Source of the DNA: Christensenellaceae bacterium | GTDB taxonomy: Bacteria; Bacillota; Clostridia; Christensenellales; Borkfalkiaceae | Reading direction: 5' to 3' | Length of the DNA: 6,683 bases | Assembly: GCA_948482865.1 (NCBI GenBank) | Contig: CAOMHR010000085.1 | Span: 1 to 6,683 of the forward strand | Part shown: in pieces, positions 1 to 6,186 of the stretch | Position numbering within the stretch: position 1 is the first letter of the stretch | Layout of the letters: each line of letters starts with the position of its first letter | Program-made: the position numbers and the translations under genes | The notes under the pieces: model-generated | The model's input: only the letters and a program-made list of their open reading frames with translations | Database searches by the model: none | Told to the model about the DNA's origin: nothing

Positions 1-138
1 TCGGGAGTGAAGAAAAAAAATTTGAACGGCAGGGGGCTTGCCGTTGCGGGAATAATTATCAGTTTAATTATGATTTTTGTATATTCGGCGTTGGCTATAA
101 TTTTTTCCGAACCTTTACTTGCTTTAATTGGGTTATGA
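1..138 (+). CDS. C-terminal end of a small membrane protein, DUF4190-like (partial)
   Basis: Frame 1 is open from the window edge to a TGA at 136-138, giving the last 45 residues of a protein whose start lies outside the window. The visible part has a short basic stretch (VKKKNLNGRG) and then a long hydrophobic segment (about residues 13-36) that looks like a transmembrane helix, followed by a short hydrophobic tail ending in IGL. A basic segment followed by 'GRGLAVAGIIISLI' resembles the second half of DUF4190 proteins, small two-helix membrane proteins with a typical 'G+GLAIAGIILG' motif and no established function. The stop is 3 nt before a strong terminator stem, which supports a real gene end. 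The family call rests on this one motif and is moderate; a membrane protein is likely. Confidence 0.55.
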   Translation, partial: SGVKKKNLNGRGLAVAGIIISLIMIFVYSALAIIFSEPLLALIGL

Positions 139-141
139 ATA

Positions 142-178
142 AATTAAAAACGGACGGTAAACCCGTCCGTTTTTAATT
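142..178. terminator. Bidirectional intrinsic terminator between convergent genes
   Basis: Bases 142-157 and 163-178 are a perfect 16-bp inverted repeat around a 5-nt loop (TAAAC). The GC core is CGGACGG/CCGTCCG, and it is flanked by A5 on the left and T5 on the right, so a U-tract follows the GC stem in RNA from either strand. It sits between the stop of the rightward DUF4190-like gene (138) and the leftward DnaD-like gene. The stop codon of the leftward gene (TAA, complement of 173-175) lies inside the AT-rich base of the stem. Confidence 0.9.
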
Positions 179-1888
179 GTTTTCGGATAAAAATTTGATC
201 ATGCATTCGCACGGTTTTCCGTCTTTGCCGTATCCCGTATCGTTACATTTTTGGCATGAGTAACGGGGGGTGAAGTCGGCTTTATTTATGCCAAGCTCTT
301 TAAGACGCTTATCGCCGTCGATTTCAAGTAATGAAATTTTTTGCGAAATGCTTTCGGCTTTTTCAGCATCACGTATTTCTGCGAACGCAAGCTCTATGGC
401 AAGTTCGTTTAACTGTCTGTGAATGTCTCCGTAAATTTCATCGGAAGTGGCGGCTCTCAGCGCTTTTTCGGCTTTGTCTTCGGCTGTATGCCGTAAATCA
501 TAAAAATGCGCTTCTGCCGCCGCGCGTTCGGAACGCGGATCGCTGTTTGCGGTTTTGTATGCAGGTTGTTTTGCAATGATTTTTTCGGTTTCAAAAATCC
601 CTTCGGATTTCCAGCCGGAAAGTATTCCATTGATATAAGCAACAGGATTTGATTTTCCGCAGGAAAGTTTAGCCGCTTCCAATATCATTGTGTCGGAAAA
701 ATTCCAGCTTCGCCATCTTGTAAGATTTTCCTTGTCCCAGTTGATAGGCTTTCTGGTAAGTCCGCAAACGGTTAAAATTTCTTTGATAAACCTGTCGTCA
801 GCTTCAAGTTTTGCAATATATTCGCCGACATTTTGGTCGGTCACAATACCTTCTTTATAAAGTCCGTTTATGAATCCGTTCATATCTTCGAAAGAATTCA
901 TACCGTGTTTAAAGCAATAGTTTGCTATCGACTTCATACAAAGGAAAGAGTATCCGTAGTTGTACCAGACGTTGACGTAATTTTCAATGTACGGCGCCGA
1001 GTTTTGCATATAGACGCCAAGCGCTCTTGCAATTTCCAAAGTAGCGGTATACACCGAATTTTTATTTTTGCAGTAATCTTCTATTTCTTTAACGTCAAAC
1101 TTTTTGTTTTTATAAAGCTCGCACAGTGCGTCGTCAAGTTTTTCAACGGTTTTTGCTTTAAAATGTTTTGCGCAGAATATAATGGCGTCGTCTTCAAACT
1201 GAAATTCCGAACTCCATTTTTTATAAAGTTTGTCGTCGTCTATATCGGGCTTTCTGTTTATGCCCGCTGCATTGAAAATCTTTATAAGCGAAGGCGTGGA
1301 AGAAGTAAAAGCGGAAAGTTTTTCGTCTACGCGTTTTACTGTGGTGATTTTCTCGTCGGCAAAACTTTTTGCTACTTTTTTAATATACTGATAGTTAATT
1401 TTATCTCCACGCAGATTTACGCAGTAGTTTATTATCATTATAAGCGCATTCTGTTCAAAACCGTAGTCTTCCAGAAGTACAAAATATTCCCTGAACTCAT
1501 TTGGGGAAATCATTCTTCCTTTTATAATGTTTTGCACGTTTTTGGTAAAATCGGCATATTTTTCGGGTTTAAACTTTTTAGGTGTACCGCTGAGATTGTC
1601 TGCTTCCAAAATTTTTACTTCCAACGGAGAACGGGAAACTATCGCAACAAGCTCAAGCTCTTCAAGATACTCAAAGTAATTTATAATCTCCGTTTCCGTG
1701 AGCGAAAGTTTTTGTGAAAAATCTCCAATTGAATAAGACTTAAGCCCGTTTTGGTAAATATAGAGTGAAAAAAGGTACACCTTAACCGAATTCGGTTCAA
1801 GGTGGGGCAGATATTTAAGTATGAATTTGTTTTCGACGCTTGTAAATGATTTTTTTGCAAGATCGTCGGAAACCGAAATTAAAGCCAT
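173..1888 (-). CDS. DnaD-domain primosome protein with a C-terminal DnaI/DnaC loader-type zinc domain
   Basis: Probable replication-initiation (primosome) protein, 571 aa from the ATG at 1888. Residues about 9-93 resemble the DnaD N-terminal winged-helix-like domain (VENKFILKYLPHL, KVYLFSLYIYQNG, EDLELV-like end, SRSPLEVK). Four helical modules of DnaD/DnaB_2 type appear to follow, at about 127-193, 201-275, 281-361 and 369-441. The last carries the family signature YINGILSGW, and modules 2 and 4 both begin with a G(I/L)xRKP motif. Residues about 455-571 resemble the N-terminal domain of DnaI/DnaC-type helicase loaders: a charged helical stretch and then a zinc motif CQKC...CEC (Cys 545, 548, 560, 562) in the context CNDTGYGKDGKPC. 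No AAA+ ATPase follows. It is much longer than ordinary DnaD (about 230 aa). The start at 1888 is preferred over the ATG at 1903 (which adds MEFEK) because GGAG lies 9 nt upstream of 1888, whereas 1903 lacks a clear ribosome site. DnaD identity is strong; the chimera call is by eye. Confidence 0.87.
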   Translation of the reverse strand: MALISVSDDLAKKSFTSVENKFILKYLPHLEPNSVKVYLFSLYIYQNGLKSYSIGDFSQKLSLTETEIINYFEYLEELELVAIVSRSPLEVKILEADNLSGTPKKFKPEKYADFTKNVQNIIKGRMISPNEFREYFVLLEDYGFEQNALIMIINYCVNLRGDKINYQYIKKVAKSFADEKITTVKRVDEKLSAFTSSTPSLIKIFNAAGINRKPDIDDDKLYKKWSSEFQFEDDAIIFCAKHFKAKTVEKLDDALCELYKNKKFDVKEIEDYCKNKNSVYTATLEIARALGVYMQNSAPYIENYVNVWYNYGYSFLCMKSIANYCFKHGMNSFEDMNGFINGLYKEGIVTDQNVGEYIAKLEADDRFIKEILTVCGLTRKPINWDKENLTRWRSWNFSDTMILEAAKLSCGKSNPVAYINGILSGWKSEGIFETEKIIAKQPAYKTANSDPRSERAAAEAHFYDLRHTAEDKAEKALRAATSDEIYGDIHRQLNELAIELAFAEIRDAEKAESISQKISLLEIDGDKRLKELGINKADFTPRYSCQKCNDTGYGKDGKPCECMIKFLSENN

Positions 1889-1897
1889 TTTTTCAAA

Positions 1898-1901
1898 CTC
1901 C
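1898..1901 (-). promoter_or_regulatory. Ribosome binding site (GGAG) that decides the start of the DnaD-like gene
   Basis: On the minus strand GGAG lies 9 nt before the ATG at 1888. This favours 1888 over the upstream in-frame ATG at 1903, which overlaps the GGAG and has no purine-rich ribosome site at a suitable distance. Confidence 0.6.
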
Positions 1902-1911
1902 ATTTTAACGC

Positions 1912-1940
1912 TTGATTTATTCTTGTAAAAGGACTATAAT
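1912..1940 (+). promoter_or_regulatory. Sigma-A-type promoter for the rightward operon
   Basis: TTGATT (1912-1917), a 17-nt spacer, then a perfect TATAAT (1935-1940). Transcription would start near 1947, giving a leader of about 100 nt before the TTG start at 2050. This promoter lies on the far side of the leftward promoter, so its transcript crosses that promoter. Assigned from consensus match and spacing only. Confidence 0.6.
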
Positions 1941-1955
1941 ATTTAAGTAAAATAT

Positions 1956-1984
1956 ATTATAAGTGTAACAACAAAAAAAATCAA
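1956..1984 (-). promoter_or_regulatory. Sigma-A-type promoter for the leftward DnaD-like gene
   Basis: On the minus strand: TTGATT (complement of 1979-1984), a 17-nt spacer, then TATAAT (complement of 1956-1961). Transcription would start near 1949, leaving a leader of about 60 nt before the ATG at 1888. The -35 and -10 hexamers and spacer length are identical to the opposing rightward promoter. An AT-rich stretch of T's occupies the first part of the spacer. Confidence 0.6.
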
Positions 1985-2037
1985 ATACATTTGTCGCGTT
2001 TTGACGCAATTTTTTGTTATTTGGTTTTCACACGGTT

Positions 2038-2044
2038 AAAGGAG
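2038..2044 (+). promoter_or_regulatory. Strong ribosome binding site (AAAGGAG) fixing a TTG start at 2050
   Basis: AAAGGAG followed by a 5-nt A-rich spacer and then TTG at 2050-2052. This is the best ribosome site in the window. It shows that translation of the hydrolase-like gene starts at 2050 and not at the upstream in-frame TTG at 2014, which has a T-rich sequence before it. Confidence 0.8.
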
Positions 2045-2049
2045 AAAAA

Positions 2050-3726
2050 TTGCCTAATATTCTGACCCCTTCGACTTTATGGAATGATTTTGACGATTCG
2101 CTTGACGTTCATCCCGTAACTCTGTGCGAAAAGGTTGTCGACGGAGTAAGATTTGAAAGTATCAGCTTTTTGGGAAGGGAAACGGGTGACGGAAGAGTAA
2201 AAATTTTCGGGGTTTTTGCCTGTGACGAAAAGAATCCTTCGGGCGAAACAGTTCTTATTCTGCCGGACAGTTGCGACGGCGTTGATGAAGGGCTTTTAAA
2301 ACTGTTTGTCGATAAGGGTTATTCGGCATTTATGGTTGATTACCGTGGCGAATGGGAAGATTGCGAGTTGGCAACAGTTTATCCCGAAAACGTTTTTTAT
2401 GCAAATACGGCAAAGTGCGGCAGATATAAAGATTTTGTCGATGATTCTGCAGATAAAACCAGCTGGTATGAATGGGTTGCCGTCGGTATTTACGCGCGCA
2501 AATATCTTGTATCGAAAGCAGGCGTTACAGCCGTTGCTGTTGTGGGGATACGCGACGGTGGCGAGATTGCCTGGAAACTCGGTTCAATCAAGCAGTTTGC
2601 CTGTATGCTTACTGTGTGCGCTGCTGGGTGGAAGGCTTATTCGGGCGTCGGTAAATATGATACCGACGACGTTAAATTGGATGAAGAAAGATACCGTTTT
2701 ATTGCAGCAATCGATTCGCAGGCTTATGCTCCCAACGTTAAATGTCCCGTAATGATTATGTGTTCGACAAACGACAACCGTTTTGATTACGACAGGGCGT
2801 ACGATACTTTTTCGCGTATAAATCCGACGTTTGTAAATGACAGCGTTATAACCTATTCCGTACGTTGCGATTCTTCTATAGGTGTGAGAAGTTCCGCTGA
2901 TATGTTTTTATTCCTTGATAAGCATTTGAGACACCGTCAGGTCTTCATTCCCAAAATGTCCGAGATTGCGGTATCTGTTGACGAAGAATGCAATCTTATA
3001 GCAACTGCGTCTTTTGATAATCAGGGTATAGTGGAAGAATACGGGTTATTTATGGCGGAAGAATGTAAGGATTCAGCAGTCAGGGAGTGGACGCTTTGCA
3101 AATATAAAAGAAAAACTTCGGACAGCGGTCATGAGTTTTTTCTCGACGTTTACGAGAAGACCGCTACCGTGTTTGTGCTTTGTTATGCAAAATATTCAAA
3201 CGGTTTTACTGTCTGGTCAAAAATAACGGTTAAAAAAATAAGCGGATTGTTCAAAAACAGCCAGAAAAAATGCAGAGTGATGTATTCCAGTAAAAACGGT
3301 ATCGATTGTTTTACAGTCGCGGCGCCGCGGTCGCAGGCTGTTGGCGGTATGTTCTTTGTGGGAAATATTATGGTACCGCAGATTGTTACCAAAGAGCGCG
3401 GAATCAGCGGCATTTATTCGCCGTGCGGATTGTCTACGTATAGAATGAATACGCCTAAATATGCGCCCGAAGTAAACAGCGTATTAAAACTTGACCTTTT
3501 CTGTGATGAAACAGCTGAAGTTATGTTTGCGCTTGAAGACGTTGATAACGGTCAGATATATAAATACGGTCAAAGCGTATTGGGCGGGGTCTGGCAGACA
3601 ATAATTATAGAAAGCAAGTATTTTAAAAATTTGGAAGGGGAGCAACTTTCCGATTTTATTCATAGTTTAAAATTCTGTATTAATTGCGAAAAAGAGTACG
3701 CTGTAAATAATTTAATGTGGCTTTAA
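2050..3726 (+). CDS. Alpha/beta hydrolase-like protein, probably catalytically inactive, with C-terminal beta-rich regions
   Basis: A 558-aa protein with no signal peptide or membrane segment, so probably cytosolic. Residues about 35-295 look like an alpha/beta hydrolase fold of the acetyl-xylan-esterase/dipeptidyl-peptidase-like kind: TVLILPDSCDG at 67-77, the VDYRGE strand-turn at 96-101, a nucleophile-elbow-like VVGIRDGG at 164-171, a PVMIMCSTND strand with Asp242 where the catalytic acid usually sits, and a terminal helix MFLFLDKHL (285-293). In active relatives the elbow is GxSxGG; here the Ser position is Arg168. The expected His region reads CDSSIG (273-278), with no His. Residues about 300-395 and 420-558 look beta-rich; the last part, ending NNLMW, resembles a galactose-binding/jelly-roll-like module. 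The start is a TTG chosen for its AAAGGAG site. It heads the rightward gene run, with only 4 nt before lepB. Fold call moderate, substrate unknown; it may bind a ligand or sugar rather than hydrolyse one. Confidence 0.75.
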   Translation: MPNILTPSTLWNDFDDSLDVHPVTLCEKVVDGVRFESISFLGRETGDGRVKIFGVFACDEKNPSGETVLILPDSCDGVDEGLLKLFVDKGYSAFMVDYRGEWEDCELATVYPENVFYANTAKCGRYKDFVDDSADKTSWYEWVAVGIYARKYLVSKAGVTAVAVVGIRDGGEIAWKLGSIKQFACMLTVCAAGWKAYSGVGKYDTDDVKLDEERYRFIAAIDSQAYAPNVKCPVMIMCSTNDNRFDYDRAYDTFSRINPTFVNDSVITYSVRCDSSIGVRSSADMFLFLDKHLRHRQVFIPKMSEIAVSVDEECNLIATASFDNQGIVEEYGLFMAEECKDSAVREWTLCKYKRKTSDSGHEFFLDVYEKTATVFVLCYAKYSNGFTVWSKITVKKISGLFKNSQKKCRVMYSSKNGIDCFTVAAPRSQAVGGMFFVGNIMVPQIVTKERGISGIYSPCGLSTYRMNTPKYAPEVNSVLKLDLFCDETAEVMFALEDVDNGQIYKYGQSVLGGVWQTIIIESKYFKNLEGEQLSDFIHSLKFCINCEKEYAVNNLMWL

Positions 3727-3730
3727 AAGA

Positions 3731-4387
3731 ATGTTGAAAGACGTAAACGCCAGCCTTTTTAATAAAGACGGCAACAAAAAACTTAATATTGCGCTTAACG
3801 TACTAATAGTAATTGTTGCCGCTTTTCTTATTGGTGAGATTTTGTTCGTCACAAACTATACCGGTGTTTATGTAGTGGATAAATCTATGCAGCCTACGCT
3901 TTACGGAGCGGCAACTAAGTACGAAGCCGGCGGCGATTATGTGTATCTTTTAAAGAATGCAAAACCTACTTACGGCGATATAGTAGTTGTTGAAAGGGAA
4001 AATGACGACCCGCTTATAAAGAGAGTAATTGCGCTGGGCGGCGACAGCTTGAAACTTATTGACGGCGAGCTGTTTATAAAATATAAGGGAAAGGATGAGT
4101 TTGTTTTAGTTGAAGAGCCTTACGTGCTTGATACAAACAATGACAAAAATAATCATAAGAATACTTTTTGTAACACGGACGAAGGTTTTTTTGTAGAAGA
4201 CGGCAAAGTATTTTTAATGGGTGACAACCGTAATGTCAGCAACGATAGCCGCGATATGGGCGCTTTCGAACAGTCGAAGGTTTTCGGAGTAGTCACGGAT
4301 TGGTCGCTTAAATATAAAAAGTTTTTTTCTGCCCTGCACAAATTTTTTGCATTTGACGTTCCAAACGGTATGAATTGTAGTAAATAA
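3731..4387 (+). CDS. lepB: Type I signal peptidase (S26 family)
   Basis: Membrane-bound serine protease that removes signal peptides from secreted proteins on the outer face of the cytoplasmic membrane. It has 218 aa and a single N-terminal transmembrane segment (about residues 20-40), the usual Gram-positive layout. All family boxes are visible: SMQPTL with catalytic Ser52, PLIKRVIALGGD with the general-base Lys97, and GDNRNVSNDSRDMG (164-177). A short Asn/Lys-rich stretch (about 134-148) lies before the last box, and a basic, Phe-rich tail follows residue 190. The ATG is 4 nt after the previous stop and has only a weak AAAAGA in front of it, so translation is probably coupled to the upstream gene. 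Identification is secure; the organism may have further signal peptidases (sip paralogues). Confidence 0.95.
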   Translation: MLKDVNASLFNKDGNKKLNIALNVLIVIVAAFLIGEILFVTNYTGVYVVDKSMQPTLYGAATKYEAGGDYVYLLKNAKPTYGDIVVVERENDDPLIKRVIALGGDSLKLIDGELFIKYKGKDEFVLVEEPYVLDTNNDKNNHKNTFCNTDEGFFVEDGKVFLMGDNRNVSNDSRDMGAFEQSKVFGVVTDWSLKYKKFFSALHKFFAFDVPNGMNCSK

Positions 4388-4394
4388 AATTTTT

Positions 4395-4398
4395 AAGG
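4395..4398 (+). promoter_or_regulatory. Ribosome binding site for pepF
   Basis: AAGG lies 6 nt upstream of the ATG at 4405, in the 17-nt gap after lepB. It is a modest but correctly placed site and supports the ATG at 4405 as the start. Confidence 0.5.
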
Positions 4399-4404
4399 TA
4401 AGTA

Positions 4405-6180
4405 ATGAAAAGAAGCGAAGTGAATGAAAAATACAAATGGAAGATAGAAGATATTTTTGCATCTGATGAAGATTGGGAAAGATTTTTTGAAGACACAGAA
4501 AAATCGCTTGATTTTGCAAAATATGCCGGTAAACTTTCTGAGAGCGAGACTTTATTAAAATTTTTTAAAGCAAACGATGAATTTGATAAAAATCTCAGCA
4601 GACTTGCGGTATATGCACATGTGCGCCACGACGAAGACGCGGCGATTTCAAGGTATACTGCCTATTATTCAAAAGTAGGCGCTCTCAATTCAAAATATGC
4701 AACCGCGCTTTCGTTTTTTGAACCTGAAATGGCTAAACAAGACGAGAATTATCTTACTTCGCTTTTGTCAGATAAAAGATTTGCCGACTATGATTACGAA
4801 TTGCGCAAAATCATAGCGCGCAAACCGCATACGATTTCAGAAGCGGAAGAAAGATTGATAGGCATGTCAGGTGAAATTTTAGGTTCGTTTTACGAAACTT
4901 TTTCTATGATCGACAACCTTGATTTGCCTTTGCCTGAAATTGAGTGGGAAGGTAAAATGGTAAACTTGAGCCACGGTTTATACGGAATAATTCTTCATTC
5001 TGAAAACCGTGAAAAGCGCAGAGAAGCATACGAAAAATATTATTCAGCCTATACTTCGCTTTTAAATACAATCACTTCTGTTTATTACGGAAACGTCAGA
5101 AAAGACGTGTTTTTAAGCAAAGCATACAAATTCAAATCCTGTCTTGAACACGCGCTTTTTTCGGAAGATGTGGACAGGTCGGTATATGATAACCTTATAA
5201 AAGCGGTTAATAAAAATTTATCGGCTATGCACAGATATATAGCCGACAGAAAGAAAATACTAGGCTTTGATGAGCTTTATTTTTACGATGTTTATGCTCC
5301 GCTTGTAGATGGTGTTAACGTAAAATACACTTACGAACAGGCGTACGATATTGTGGTTAAGGGGCTTGCTCCGTTGGGTAAGCAGTATCAGGAGCTTTTG
5401 AAAAAGGGCTTTGACGAGCGCTGGATAGACGTTGTAGAAACCGAAGGAAAGGGCGGCGGAGCTTACAGTATCGGCTGTCCCGACTGTCACCCTTATGTGC
5501 TTTTAAATTATCAGCCTACCATGCACGAATTGTTTACTATAGCGCACGAAATGGGGCACGCTTTGCATACCTGGTTTTCTCAGAATAATCAGCCTTATGC
5601 AAAGAGCCAATATACTATTTTTGTTGCCGAAGTCGCAAGTACCGTAAATGAAACTTTGCTTCTTAAATATATGTTAAAAGAATCCAAGGATGAAAATTTT
5701 AAGAAGTATCTTTTAAATTATTATCTTGACAGTATTCGTGCAACTTTGCATAGACAGGCAATGTTTGCGGAATTCGAGTATGAAGCGCATACGCTTGCGG
5801 AAAAAGAGCAACCGCTGACGAAAGAAGTCCTGTGTGATTTATATACCGGAATTGGTAAAAAGTATTATGGCGAAGATATTGTTCACGATTATAACGTGTC
5901 ATGCGAGTGGATGAGAATTCCGCATTTCTATCGCGCTTTTTACGTTTATAAATATGCAACCGGTTTAACGGCGGCTATAAACATAGCCAATCGCATTTTG
6001 GAGAAAGGTGAAACAGCAGTAAACGATTATTTCAAGTTTCTTTCAAGCGGGTGTTCAAACGACCCTGTTTCGCTTTTAAAACTTGCCGGCGTTGATCTTT
6101 CAAAAACGCAACCTTTTGAAGTTGCGATGCGTGAATTTGAAGAAACTCTTGCCGAATTTGAAAAATTGATGGGGATATAA
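4405..6180 (+). CDS. pepF: Oligoendopeptidase F, zinc metallopeptidase of family M3
   Basis: Cytosolic zinc endopeptidase that cleaves short peptides and not folded proteins. It has 591 aa, close to the usual length of about 600, and looks intact. The N-terminal helical M3_N-type region is followed by the catalytic domain from about residue 200. The zinc site is HEMGH (His381, Glu382, His385), with Glu409 in FVAEVASTVNE as the likely third ligand. The preceding GKGGGAYSIGC...HPYVLLNYQ (349-370) and the later IPHFYRAFYVYKYATG (505-520) are family hallmarks; the His507/Tyr509 area contributes to substrate and transition-state binding in M3 enzymes. It sits 17 nt after lepB and 6 nt before dnaB. 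In other Bacillota PepF has been linked to peptide recycling and to turnover of signalling peptides; next to lepB, degradation of released signal peptides is a reasonable inference but is not shown here. Confidence 0.95.
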   Translation: MKRSEVNEKYKWKIEDIFASDEDWERFFEDTEKSLDFAKYAGKLSESETLLKFFKANDEFDKNLSRLAVYAHVRHDEDAAISRYTAYYSKVGALNSKYATALSFFEPEMAKQDENYLTSLLSDKRFADYDYELRKIIARKPHTISEAEERLIGMSGEILGSFYETFSMIDNLDLPLPEIEWEGKMVNLSHGLYGIILHSENREKRREAYEKYYSAYTSLLNTITSVYYGNVRKDVFLSKAYKFKSCLEHALFSEDVDRSVYDNLIKAVNKNLSAMHRYIADRKKILGFDELYFYDVYAPLVDGVNVKYTYEQAYDIVVKGLAPLGKQYQELLKKGFDERWIDVVETEGKGGGAYSIGCPDCHPYVLLNYQPTMHELFTIAHEMGHALHTWFSQNNQPYAKSQYTIFVAEVASTVNETLLLKYMLKESKDENFKKYLLNYYLDSIRATLHRQAMFAEFEYEAHTLAEKEQPLTKEVLCDLYTGIGKKYYGEDIVHDYNVSCEWMRIPHFYRAFYVYKYATGLTAAINIANRILEKGETAVNDYFKFLSSGCSNDPVSLLKLAGVDLSKTQPFEVAMREFEETLAEFEKLMGI

Positions 6181-6186
6181 AGTACT

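Noticed and set aside
833..1717. Long open frame on the plus strand (294 codons) opposite the DnaD-like gene
   Set aside because: It lies fully antisense to a gene with clear DnaD signatures. Its product is Phe/Val/Lys-rich with no recognisable domain, and it has no convincing ribosome site.
173..1888. Phage origin for the DnaD-like gene
   Set aside because: DnaD-like proteins occur in phages, but no integrase, repressor, terminase or attachment-site repeat is visible, and the neighbours are housekeeping genes.
1889..1903. ATG at 1903 as the start of the DnaD-like gene
   Set aside because: It has no suitable ribosome site, whereas the ATG at 1888 has GGAG at 9 nt. The choice is not certain and changes only five residues.
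2014..2049. Upstream in-frame TTG at 2014 as the hydrolase-like start
   Set aside because: It has only T-rich sequence before it, and the AAAGGAG site at 2038-2044 lies inside this extension with ideal spacing to the TTG at 2050.
4353..4381. Possible internal promoter TTGACG-17-TGTAGT near the end of lepB
   Set aside because: The -35 is good but the -10 is poor. The bases also encode the lepB C-terminus, so there is too little to call a promoter.
4214..4519. Minus-strand open frames across the lepB-pepF junction
   Set aside because: They are shadows of two well-identified plus-strand genes, with no domain or ribosome site of their own.
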